Of a stretch of 5,136 nt of DNA, positions 1-5,136 are shown one piece after another. The translations under genes and the position numbers were made by a program. The notes beneath the pieces were generated by a model. That model worked only from the letters and a program-made list of their open reading frames with translations, made no database searches and was not told where the DNA came from. The first letter of the stretch is position 1. Every line of letters starts with the position of its first letter. This stretch comes from Ilumatobacteraceae bacterium (GTDB taxonomy: Bacteria; Actinomycetota; Acidimicrobiia; Acidimicrobiales; Ilumatobacteraceae), in NCBI GenBank assembly GCA_030728545.1, contig JANQZQ010000104.1:1-5136 (forward strand). The letters are read 5' to 3'.

Positions 1-626
1 GTCGGCACCCAGCCAGGCGCCCCAGACAAATTAAACACTGCCGGCGGAAACGCATCACAAAACAATGTGAGAGCCAAAGGGTCCACCTGGCGACCGTCAC
101 GAAATGCGCACCAGCCGCGCACCAACGCTTGGCCGCTCGGGGCACCCACTGCAAAACCCGTGTCTGCCGGATGCAAACGGATGTCCACATTTTTCATCAA
201 CCCTGGTTGCCCAGCAGTCGTTTCCCGTCGTTGAGTCGCTTGATCAAACGTCGGCAAGTTGGGTGGCTGGTGAGTCGACAGTTGCCGCGAATTTGTGGGC
301 AGGCTGTCGGCGCACGTGCCGAGTGCGCTCAAAATGATTCGTTCGCCTTGGCGCATTGTGGCCGACGCCGTGGCAAAACTCTTCCCCGACTTCAGCAGGC
401 TGGTTTCAATCACCACCTCGGCATCATTAATGGGCGCCAAATAATGACAAGAAATCGCCACCGGCAATTTGCGCTCCGTTGCATGACAAAGAGCCGATGA
501 CACCAGCGCCAGAAGGTATCCACCGTTGGCAGCGCCGCCGATATTCCATCCGTCGTGCACTTTTGCACCGAACCGCCCGCTGCCCAGTGGAGCAAGTTCT
601 GTTGCTCGATCAAACTCAAAAGTCAC
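1..626 (-). CDS. TesB-like acyl-CoA thioesterase family protein, 3' end outside window
   Basis: The minus strand is open from a GTG at 626-624 to base 1, giving 208 codons with no stop. The protein begins MTFEFDRATELAPLGSGRFG. It shows the double-hotdog thioesterase pattern: HDGWNIGGAANGGYLLAL at residues 24-41, HYLAPINDAEVVIET at 61-75, a GKSFATASATMRQGER segment at 81-96, and in the second half GWCAF (171-175) followed by DAFPPAVFNL (191-200). This matches TesB-like/4HBT_3 proteins, which hydrolyse acyl-CoA to free acid and CoA in the cytoplasm; the acyl substrate cannot be inferred. Such proteins usually run about 260-290 residues, so roughly 50-80 C-terminal residues are missing. No ATG fits the start: the only alternative minus ORF here (619-410) is in another frame and resembles no family I know. 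The gene diverges from metG across a 20-base gap and has no visible Shine-Dalgarno. The family call is firm; the exact start is fairly firm. Confidence 0.85.
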   Translation of the reverse strand, partial: MTFEFDRATELAPLGSGRFGAKVHDGWNIGGAANGGYLLALVSSALCHATERKLPVAISCHYLAPINDAEVVIETSLLKSGKSFATASATMRQGERIILSALGTCADSLPTNSRQLSTHQPPNLPTFDQATQRRETTAGQPGLMKNVDIRLHPADTGFAVGAPSGQALVRGWCAFRDGRQVDPLALTLFCDAFPPAVFNLSGAPGWVP

Positions 627-633
627 GGGCTTG

Positions 634-639
634 AGCGTA
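634..639 (-). promoter_or_regulatory. Candidate -10 hexamer (TACGCT) for the thioesterase gene
   Basis: Read on the minus strand, bases 639 to 634 are TACGCT, which fits the TANNNT core of an actinobacterial -10 element. Seven bases separate it from the GTG start at 626, so transcription could begin at the start codon and give a leaderless mRNA. I see no -35 match at about 17 bases upstream. A TTGGCA at 656-651 is too close to serve as one. The motif is short and could be a chance match; the spacing and the absence of a ribosome binding site are what favour it. Confidence 0.35.
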
Positions 640-643
640 GGTT
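638..643 (+). promoter_or_regulatory. Candidate -10 hexamer (TAGGTT) for metG and the downstream operon
   Basis: TAGGTT fits TANNNT and ends six bases before the GTG at 650, the normal distance from a -10 to the transcription start. A transcript from here would start exactly on the second of two tandem GTG codons (647 and 650) and would be leaderless. It overlaps the opposing candidate -10 by two bases (638-639). There is no good -35 hexamer about 17 bases upstream (ctcaaa at 615-620) and no TG extension directly before it. Any upstream promoter element would have to lie inside the thioesterase coding sequence. Confidence 0.35.
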
Positions 644-646
644 GGA

Positions 647-2155
647 GTGGTGCCAAAGTTCTCGGCGACGACCCCGATTTATTATGTGACGGCCAAGCCG
701 CACCTTGGCCATGCCTATACCACCATCGTGACCGACGCCGTGTGTCGCTGGCACCGCTTGTGCGGCGACGACGTGCATCTGTTGACCGGCACCGACGAAC
801 ACGGGCTCAAAGTGCAGCAATACGCCGATGCCGCCGGCAAGACGCCCCGCGAGTTTGTCGACGAAATCGCCCCGCTGTATGCCGACGCGTGGCGGCAACT
901 CGACGTGAAGTACGACGACTTCATTCGCACCACCGAAGATCGCCACAAGCGTGGCGTGCTCAAGTTGCTGCAGGCTTGTTACGACGCGGGTGACATCGAA
1001 GTTGATGTTTACCGCGGCCACTACTGCGTAGCGTGCGAGGCCTATTACGTCGAAGACGAACTCGTCGACGGCAATTGTCCGATTCACAAAACCAAGGCTG
1101 CTTATGTCGAAGAAGAAAACTATTTCTTTCGTTTGTCGCGGTTCGAGCAGCGCTTACTCGACTGGTATGACAAACACCCCGATGCGATCTCGCCCAACTT
1201 TCGCCGCAACGAAGTAATCGGGTTCATCAAAGGTGGGCTCAACGACTTTTCGGTGAGCCGCAAGACCCTTAAATGGGGCATTCCCCTACCGTGGGACAAC
1301 CAACACGTCACCTACGTGTGGTTTGATGCACTCTCTAACTACATCACTGCTCATGGCTACGGCACCGACGACCAACAATTCGCCGAGCGCTGGCCGGTGG
1401 ACTGGCACTTCATCGGCAAAGACATCATTCGATTCCACTGCGTGTATTGGCCCGCGATGCTCATGTCGGCGGGCATCGAACCACCCAAAGGCTGGGCTGT
1501 TGGCGGGTTTTTGATGGTCGGTGGCGAAAAGATGTCGAAGACCACGGGCAACGTCGTGAGCCCGCTCGAACTCATTGACGAGTTTGGCGTCGACGGCTTC
1601 CGCTATTACCTGCTCGCCGACACGGTTTATGGCAACGACGGCGATTTTTCGTATGAAGGTTTGGTGGCGCGTTACAACTCTGACTTGGCCAACAACCTCG
1701 GCAACTTGGCCGCGCGTGTGGCAACCGTGGTCGAAAAAAAATGTGGCGGTCGCGGGCCAGCGCCACGACCCGATTCACCGTTGGCCCAAGTGGCCGCCGA
1801 TGTGGTGCGCGATGCAGACGCAGCGTGGCGCGGTGCGCAACCAAGCCGTGCTCTTGAAGCAACGTGGAACTTGATTCGCGCCACCAATGCCCACCTCGAA
1901 CAGCACGAACCGTGGAAGATGGAACCTGGCACCGCCGTCGACGCTGTGATGGGTGATGCACTCGAGGCATTGCGCATCGTGGTGATTTTGGCCAACCCTG
2001 CCCTGCCCACGACATCGCAAGAAATTTGGCGGCGCATCGGCTTGGCGGGGCGCATCGACGAATGTCGAGTCGGCGTCGACACCCAGTGGGGGCTGTACCC
2101 CGGTGGATCAGTTGTAGAAAAAGGTGAGCCACTCTTCCCGCGCAAAAAGGCCTGA
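647..2155 (+). CDS. metG: Methionyl-tRNA synthetase (MetRS), short form
   Basis: Class I aminoacyl-tRNA synthetase that activates methionine with ATP and charges tRNA-Met and initiator tRNA in the cytoplasm. The 502-residue protein has TTPIYY at 8-13, the HIGH-type signature HLGH at 19-22, and GTDEHG at 48-53. The connective-peptide zinc knuckle has Cys127, Cys130, Cys144 and His147 (CVAC ... CPIH). Further motifs are YVWFDALSNYI (223-233), GKDIIRFH (257-264) and the KMSKS-type loop KMSKTTGNVV (295-304). The helical anticodon-binding domain includes NLGNLAARV and HEPWK, with Trp423 in the usual anticodon-contact position. It ends in LFPRKKA with no C-terminal EMAP-II/Arc1p tRNA-binding domain, as in the roughly 500-residue MetRS forms. 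The start is GTG 647 or GTG 650; 650 fits a leaderless transcript better and removes one residue. It heads the operon, with tatD starting nine bases after its stop. Confidence 0.97.
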   Translation: MVPKFSATTPIYYVTAKPHLGHAYTTIVTDAVCRWHRLCGDDVHLLTGTDEHGLKVQQYADAAGKTPREFVDEIAPLYADAWRQLDVKYDDFIRTTEDRHKRGVLKLLQACYDAGDIEVDVYRGHYCVACEAYYVEDELVDGNCPIHKTKAAYVEEENYFFRLSRFEQRLLDWYDKHPDAISPNFRRNEVIGFIKGGLNDFSVSRKTLKWGIPLPWDNQHVTYVWFDALSNYITAHGYGTDDQQFAERWPVDWHFIGKDIIRFHCVYWPAMLMSAGIEPPKGWAVGGFLMVGGEKMSKTTGNVVSPLELIDEFGVDGFRYYLLADTVYGNDGDFSYEGLVARYNSDLANNLGNLAARVATVVEKKCGGRGPAPRPDSPLAQVAADVVRDADAAWRGAQPSRALEATWNLIRATNAHLEQHEPWKMEPGTAVDAVMGDALEALRIVVILANPALPTTSQEIWRRIGLAGRIDECRVGVDTQWGLYPGGSVVEKGEPLFPRKKA

Positions 2156-2164
2156 GCAGAGAAT

Positions 2165-3004
2165 ATGAACGTGCCTACAAAAAACGTGTCTACAGAAAAC
2201 GTGTCTGCTGCAAATACTGTGCAGTGGGTCGATACGCACTGTCACGTGTATGACGAACGCACACCGGGTGGTGCCGATGCATCCATTGCCAACGCCACCG
2301 CCCACGACGTAAACAAAGTGATTGTGATTGGCACCGATGCCAACACCACGCAGCAAGCACTTTCCATTGCTGCTCGCCACCACAACGTGTGGGCCACGGT
2401 TGGTTTGCACCCGCATGATGCCAAATTGGGCGTCAACACCGTGCTGCCCTTCGTTGATGGCCTGACTGCCGCCCAGCTCGAAACACAGAAAATCGTGGCA
2501 ATTGGCGAGTGTGGTCTTGATTTTTACTACGACCACTCCGAACGTGATGTGCAACGAATAGCGTTCGCCCAGCAAATCGCATTAGCCAAGCAATTGGATT
2601 TGACGCTCGTCATTCACACCCGCAACGCGTGGCCCGACACATTTGATGTTCTCGATGGTGAAGGCATGCCCGAGCGCGTGGTGTTTCACTGTTTTACTGG
2701 CGACGAAGCCGAGGCTCGACAAGCCGTGCAACGCGGTGCATGGTTGTCATTTTCGGGCATCGTAACTTTTAACAAAGCCGACGACATTCGTCGCGCGGCA
2801 AAATTCTGCCCCGCCGACAAACTGCTCACCGAAACTGACGCGCCGTGGCTCACGCCGGTGCCGCATCGTGGCAAAGAAAACGAGCCTGCCCACGTGCGTC
2901 TGGTTGGTGAATGTTTGGCGCACACGCGCGGTGAAAGTGTGGCATCTATTGCGCAAAGCACTGTGGCCAACGCTCATCGGGCGTTTCCGGGTATCTCTCG
3001 CTAG
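2165..3004 (+). CDS. tatD: TatD-family metal-dependent hydrolase (DNase)
   Basis: TIM-barrel amidohydrolase-fold phosphoesterase. TatD relatives are metal-dependent nucleases linked to DNA repair and turnover, but the substrate of this one is not shown by sequence. Metal-ligand motifs are all present: DTHCH with His25 and His27, GLHPHDA (80-86), IGECGLDFYYD with Glu115, His151 in VIHTR, His175 in FHCFTGD, and Asp225 in LTETDAPWL. The RGKENEP block (235-241) and a C-terminal NAHRAF (269-274) are also typical. The 279 residues are a little over the usual 255-270, because an 18-residue leader made of a tandem repeat precedes the fold. ATG 2165 gives that leader. GTG 2219 would start the protein at MQWVDTHCH, much nearer the usual family N-terminus. 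No Shine-Dalgarno decides between them. It lies nine bases after metG, so coupled translation is likely with the ATG. Confidence 0.94.
   Translation: MNVPTKNVSTENVSAANTVQWVDTHCHVYDERTPGGADASIANATAHDVNKVIVIGTDANTTQQALSIAARHHNVWATVGLHPHDAKLGVNTVLPFVDGLTAAQLETQKIVAIGECGLDFYYDHSERDVQRIAFAQQIALAKQLDLTLVIHTRNAWPDTFDVLDGEGMPERVVFHCFTGDEAEARQAVQRGAWLSFSGIVTFNKADDIRRAAKFCPADKLLTETDAPWLTPVPHRGKENEPAHVRLVGECLAHTRGESVASIAQSTVANAHRAFPGISR
2168..2212 (+). repeat. Three-copy 15-base tandem repeat at the 5' end of tatD
   Basis: Three consecutive 15-base units lie at 2168-2182, 2183-2197 and 2198-2212. The first two differ at two positions (aacgtgcctacaaaa and aacgtgtctacagaa). The third (aacgtgtctgctgca) shares the first nine bases with the second and then diverges. 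The unit is a multiple of three, so the frame is kept and the units read NVPTK, NVSTE and NVSAA. The block sits directly after the annotated ATG and before an in-frame GTG at 2219, so it is either a coding leader or part of the metG-tatD spacer. Confidence 0.85.
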
Positions 3005-3016
3005 CGTTCGCCAGCG
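2999..3016 (+). other. Possible small hairpin across the tatD stop and the next start codon
   Basis: Bases 2999-3006 (cgctagcg) and 3009-3016 (cgccagcg) can pair with one A-C mismatch, and the innermost pair must open to leave a four-base loop. The stem contains the tatD TAG stop (3002-3004), and its last base is the first G of the GTG start at 3016. The following bases are only modestly T-rich, so this is not a convincing intrinsic terminator. It may affect initiation of the next gene or may be chance pairing in GC-rich sequence. Confidence 0.25.
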
Positions 3017-3516
3017 TGTTTCTTACTGCTCGCGACCGTCGCCGTGTGACCCTCGTTGGGCTCTTCACACTGCTTGTTGTGCCAGCGGTGATCTTCTTTA
3101 CCCGCGGCGAACCGCAGGCCGAAGTGGCATCTGTTGCCGTCGCAGGCATCGAAATTGCACCGAGTCAGCCTGACGCAAACGATTCGCCCGCCCCAGTGTT
3201 TTTGTCGGGGCCGATTGGTGCGGCACCGACGGGCACGGCCCCAACTGCGTATCCGAGCGCCGACACCGCCAAACTCACCGGGCTAGCCACGTTCAGCAGT
3301 TTCAACGGCGCTCCTGTGACCATCTGCAATTGCCCGCAGGCGCCCTACGGCATGGCGCTGTTAGTAAAAAACCTCAATAACGGTCGCACTGTCACATGTT
3401 CCAACGTGATGATGCCCTCCACTCCAGCCAACGTGACCATCGTGGTGCACGCCGAGTTGTTCGTTGGGCTTTCTGATCTGGTCAACGCACCGATTCCTGT
3501 TTCCATCACCTGGTGA
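3016..3516 (+). CDS. Small membrane-anchored or secreted protein with degenerate RlpA-like (double-psi beta-barrel) domain
   Basis: 166 residues. Residues 1-10 are basic (RDRRR at 6-10), 11-28 form one hydrophobic helix, and 46-84 are a Pro/Ala/Thr-rich linker. Together they suggest a signal peptide or N-in anchor with the rest outside the cytoplasm. Residues 86-166 resemble an RlpA/double-psi beta-barrel domain: LTGLATFSSFNG (87-98), YGMALLVKNLNNGRTVT (111-127) for the family's fGT-v-V-N-NGr block, and a final PVSITW. The RlpA DRGP motif is replaced: VMMP at 131-134 stands where it should be. The conserved Asp of the DLS motif is also absent, so lytic activity is doubtful. Cys104, Cys106 and Cys128 could form a disulfide outside the cell. 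GTG 3016 is preferred over GTG 3046 because it keeps the basic N-terminus. It lies 11 bases after tatD and overlaps rsmA by four. In many actinobacteria this slot holds rpf, a muralytic exported protein. The gene is clear; the domain call is tentative. Confidence 0.8.
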   Translation: MFLTARDRRRVTLVGLFTLLVVPAVIFFTRGEPQAEVASVAVAGIEIAPSQPDANDSPAPVFLSGPIGAAPTGTAPTAYPSADTAKLTGLATFSSFNGAPVTICNCPQAPYGMALLVKNLNNGRTVTCSNVMMPSTPANVTIVVHAELFVGLSDLVNAPIPVSITW

Positions 3517-4364
3517 CTCTCACCCGCTCACAAACGTCGGAGCTACTGGCGCGCCACGGCCTGGCACCACGGCGAACTTTTGGGCAGAACTTTGTTGTTG
3601 AACCCGAAACTGTGCGACGCATCGCAGCGCTGGCTCGTGTTGGCCCAGGCGACCACGTGGTGGAAATCGGCGCAGGCCTTGGCGCACTCACGATGGCCCT
3701 TGCCGAAACCGGTGCGCAAGTGGTTGCCGTTGAGATTGATTCGGGGCTCGTCGAAGTGTTGCGTGAAAATGTGGCGTCACTCGCCAACGTAAAAGTGGTG
3801 CACGACGACGCGATGCGACTCGATTGGAACGTGTTGCTGGCTGACGCCCCACGTTGGACTGTGGTCGCTAATCTTCCGTACAACGTGGCCACACCACTCG
3901 TTGCCGACTTACTCGACCAAGTTGCGCAGGTGCAGCGACTGTTGGTGATGGTGCAAAAAGAAGTCGCCCAGCGACTAGTGGCGCAACCAGGCAGCGATGC
4001 TTTTGGTGCCGTGAGTGTGAAGGTGGGTTACTGGGCCACTGCGCGAATTGTCGGCGAGGTGTCGTCGGCGGTGTTTTTGCCACGTCCGCGAGTTTCATCA
4101 TCGCTCGTCGAAATCACCCGGCGCGACCAACCAGCAGTGAGTGCACCGTTTGCCGACATGTTTGCTTTGATTCGCCAAGGCTTTGCCACCCGCCGCAAGA
4201 TGTTGCGCCGCGCGCTCGATGGCGTGGCGGTCAACGAAGATTTCGTGGCTGCCAACGTCGACCCGCAGGCACGTGCCGAGCAACTCGCCATTGACGACTG
4301 GTCGCGCCTCACGCTGGCAATCAACGCTCGACGCGCGCTCACCAACGACACGGCCTCCCAATGA
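3513..4364 (+). CDS. rsmA: 16S rRNA (adenine(1518)-N6/adenine(1519)-N6)-dimethyltransferase RsmA (KsgA)
   Basis: SAM-dependent methyltransferase that dimethylates two adjacent adenines in the helix 45 loop of 16S rRNA during late 30S assembly. The 283 residues match the family length. Visible motifs are FGQNFVVEP (23-31), the SAM-binding motif I EIGAGLGALT (51-60), the acidic Glu74 in VAVEID, HDDA with Asp98/Asp99, the catalytic NLPYN (120-124), the VQKEVAQRL segment (147-155), FLPRPRVSSSL (188-198), and the C-terminal FATRRKMLRRAL (224-235). The start is GTG 3513, which shares the GTGA overlap with the preceding stop and implies translational coupling; no Shine-Dalgarno is seen. Its own stop overlaps the ispE start as ATGA. 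The rsmA-ispE pair is common in actinobacteria. Confidence 0.96.
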   Translation: MTLTRSQTSELLARHGLAPRRTFGQNFVVEPETVRRIAALARVGPGDHVVEIGAGLGALTMALAETGAQVVAVEIDSGLVEVLRENVASLANVKVVHDDAMRLDWNVLLADAPRWTVVANLPYNVATPLVADLLDQVAQVQRLLVMVQKEVAQRLVAQPGSDAFGAVSVKVGYWATARIVGEVSSAVFLPRPRVSSSLVEITRRDQPAVSAPFADMFALIRQGFATRRKMLRRALDGVAVNEDFVAANVDPQARAEQLAIDDWSRLTLAINARRALTNDTASQ

Positions 4365-5136
4365 CTGGGCTACCTAAAGACAGTGCTTCAGAAACACAGC
4401 CGATTTCCGTCGTAACAGCGCCAGCCAAGCTCACGCTGTCGCTGCACGTCGTGGGCGTGCGCAACGACGGCTTTCATCTCATTGATGCCGAAATGACCAC
4501 CTTGGCGTTGTGCGACACCTTGCAGATCGACGCGCAAGGCACGGGCATCAGCGTGAGTGGGCCATTTGCCGATGGCGTGCCCACCAGTGCTGACAACTTG
4601 GTGGCGCGTGCATTGCAGTTGGCGCAACGCGATGCGGGTGTTCATATCGACAAGCAGATTCCCAACGGCGGCGGACTGGGGGGTGGTTCGGCTGACGCCG
4701 CAGCAGTGTTGCGTTGGGCAGGTTTTACCGACCTAGTTGCTGCGTCGCGCATTGGCGCAGACATTGCGTTTTGTATGGTCGGCGGCCGAGCGCGAGTGCG
4801 TGGCATCGGCGAAGTGGTCGAACCCGTTGCACCTGACCCGGGCAACAGCGAGCCGCTCGTGGTGACCCTGATCGTGCCACCGTTGTTTGTGTCAACCCCT
4901 GCGGTGTATCGCGCTTGGGACGAACTTGCAGTGCCGGCGCAACGTGCAGCAATCAATGATCTCGAGGCAGCCGCCATCGTGGTCGAGCCGCGCTTGGCGC
5001 TGTGGCGTGACCGCATTCGTGAAGCCGCTGGTGTGGCGCCAACTTTGGCCGGCAGCGGTGCCACATGGTTTTTGCGTGGACGATATGAAATTGCCGAAGC
5101 GCTTGCCGATGCGACGGTGATCGTCACACGCGCTGA
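4361..5136 (+). CDS. ispE: 4-diphosphocytidyl-2-C-methyl-D-erythritol kinase (IspE), 3' end outside window
   Basis: GHMP-family kinase of the MEP pathway. It phosphorylates the 2-hydroxyl of CDP-methylerythritol with ATP on the way to IPP and DMAPP. The frame is open for 258 codons from ATG 4361 to the right edge. Motifs are APAKLTLSL (20-28, with the conserved Lys23), DGFH (36-39), the phosphate-binding loop PNGGGLGGGSADAAA (101-115), GADIAF with catalytic-type Asp134 (132-137), GIGE (148-151), NDLEAAA (199-205) and the C-terminal GHMP motif AGSGATWFL (230-238). Since the last motif is present, perhaps 20-50 residues are missing. The segment between the ATP loop and GADIAF is about nine residues shorter than I recall for E. 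coli IspE, and the usual Pro of GADVPF is Ala136. About 15 residues precede the conserved SVVTAPAK start. The ATGA overlap with rsmA supports this start and coupled translation. Confidence 0.95.
   Translation, partial: MTGLPKDSASETQPISVVTAPAKLTLSLHVVGVRNDGFHLIDAEMTTLALCDTLQIDAQGTGISVSGPFADGVPTSADNLVARALQLAQRDAGVHIDKQIPNGGGLGGGSADAAAVLRWAGFTDLVAASRIGADIAFCMVGGRARVRGIGEVVEPVAPDPGNSEPLVVTLIVPPLFVSTPAVYRAWDELAVPAQRAAINDLEAAAIVVEPRLALWRDRIREAAGVAPTLAGSGATWFLRGRYEIAEALADATVIVTRA

Noticed and set aside
295..304. MetRS loop KMSKTTG instead of KMSKSLG as a sign of altered function
   Set aside because: Both catalytic lysines and the Gly-Asn are kept, and substitutions at these two positions are seen among normal MetRS proteins. 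The range given is in residues of the metG product (about bases 1529-1558).
104..500. Plus-strand ORFs at 104-337 and 129-500
   Set aside because: They are antisense to the thioesterase, with unnatural composition and no recognisable domain.
410..619. Minus-strand 69-codon ATG ORF
   Set aside because: It lies in a different frame inside the thioesterase gene, which has clear family motifs; this frame has none.
623..1087. Minus-strand 154-codon ORF
   Set aside because: It is antisense to the well-supported 5' part of metG and resembles no family; long antisense ORFs are expected in GC-biased coding DNA.
1734..1741. Run of eight A bases in metG as a possible frameshift site or sequencing error
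   Set aside because: The metG frame continues through it (VVEKKCGG) to a normal C-terminus, so neither a programmed frameshift nor an indel is needed.
1572..2145. Overlapping minus-strand ORFs of 186 and 157 codons
   Set aside because: Both are antisense to metG, rich in Arg/His/Pro/Ser as expected from reversed codons, and without motifs.
4642..5127. Minus-strand 161-codon ORF
   Set aside because: It is antisense to ispE, low in complexity (Ala/Ser/Thr/Pro-rich), and the opposite strand carries the full GHMP kinase motifs.
1..5136. Mobile elements, CRISPR arrays, tRNA/rRNA genes, or a novel defence system
   Set aside because: No terminal inverted repeats, transposase motifs, spaced repeats or RNA-gene signatures were found; nearly all bases fall in recognisable housekeeping genes.

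Overview
The window looks like a compact chromosomal housekeeping segment from a moderately GC-rich bacterium, most likely an actinomycetote. My best guess is a member of the class Acidimicrobiia. This rests on the gene order metG, tatD, a small exported protein, rsmA, ispE, which resembles the actinobacterial metG/tatD/rpf/ksgA/ispE neighbourhood. It also rests on frequent GTG starts, on the absence of any convincing Shine-Dalgarno sequence, and on the style of the proteins. The lineage call is inference from recall, not a database result.

Layout. Bases 1-626 (minus strand) hold most of a TesB-like acyl-CoA thioesterase that starts at a GTG and runs off the left edge. Twenty bases away a plus-strand series begins: methionyl-tRNA synthetase (metG, 647-2155), a TatD-family metal-dependent hydrolase (2165-3004), a small membrane-anchored or secreted protein with a degenerate RlpA-like double-psi beta-barrel domain (3016-3516), 16S rRNA dimethyladenosine transferase (rsmA/ksgA, 3513-4364), and 4-diphosphocytidyl-2-C-methyl-D-erythritol kinase (ispE, 4361 to the right edge, incomplete). 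Gaps in the series are 9 and 11 bases, followed by two 4-base stop/start overlaps (GTGA, ATGA), so it is very probably one operon.

Function. The operon joins translation (tRNA charging, ribosome maturation) with isoprenoid precursor synthesis (MEP pathway), a nuclease-like hydrolase and an envelope protein. These genes are commonly linked but do not form a single pathway. The thioesterase is a separate, divergent unit.

Most notable points: (i) two overlapping back-to-back TANNNT -10-like hexamers in the 20-base divergent gap, each spaced so that its transcript could begin at the GTG start codon of its gene (leaderless mRNAs); (ii) a small exported protein at the position usually held by rpf, whose C-terminal domain aligns with RlpA but lacks the usual signature residues; (iii) a three-copy 15-base tandem repeat that forms an N-terminal extension of TatD; (iv) an IspE with a shortened segment before its catalytic-Asp motif. 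I see no mobile element, CRISPR array, tRNA or rRNA, and no stretch over 300 bases without a gene. I found no evidence for a wholly new multi-gene system here.
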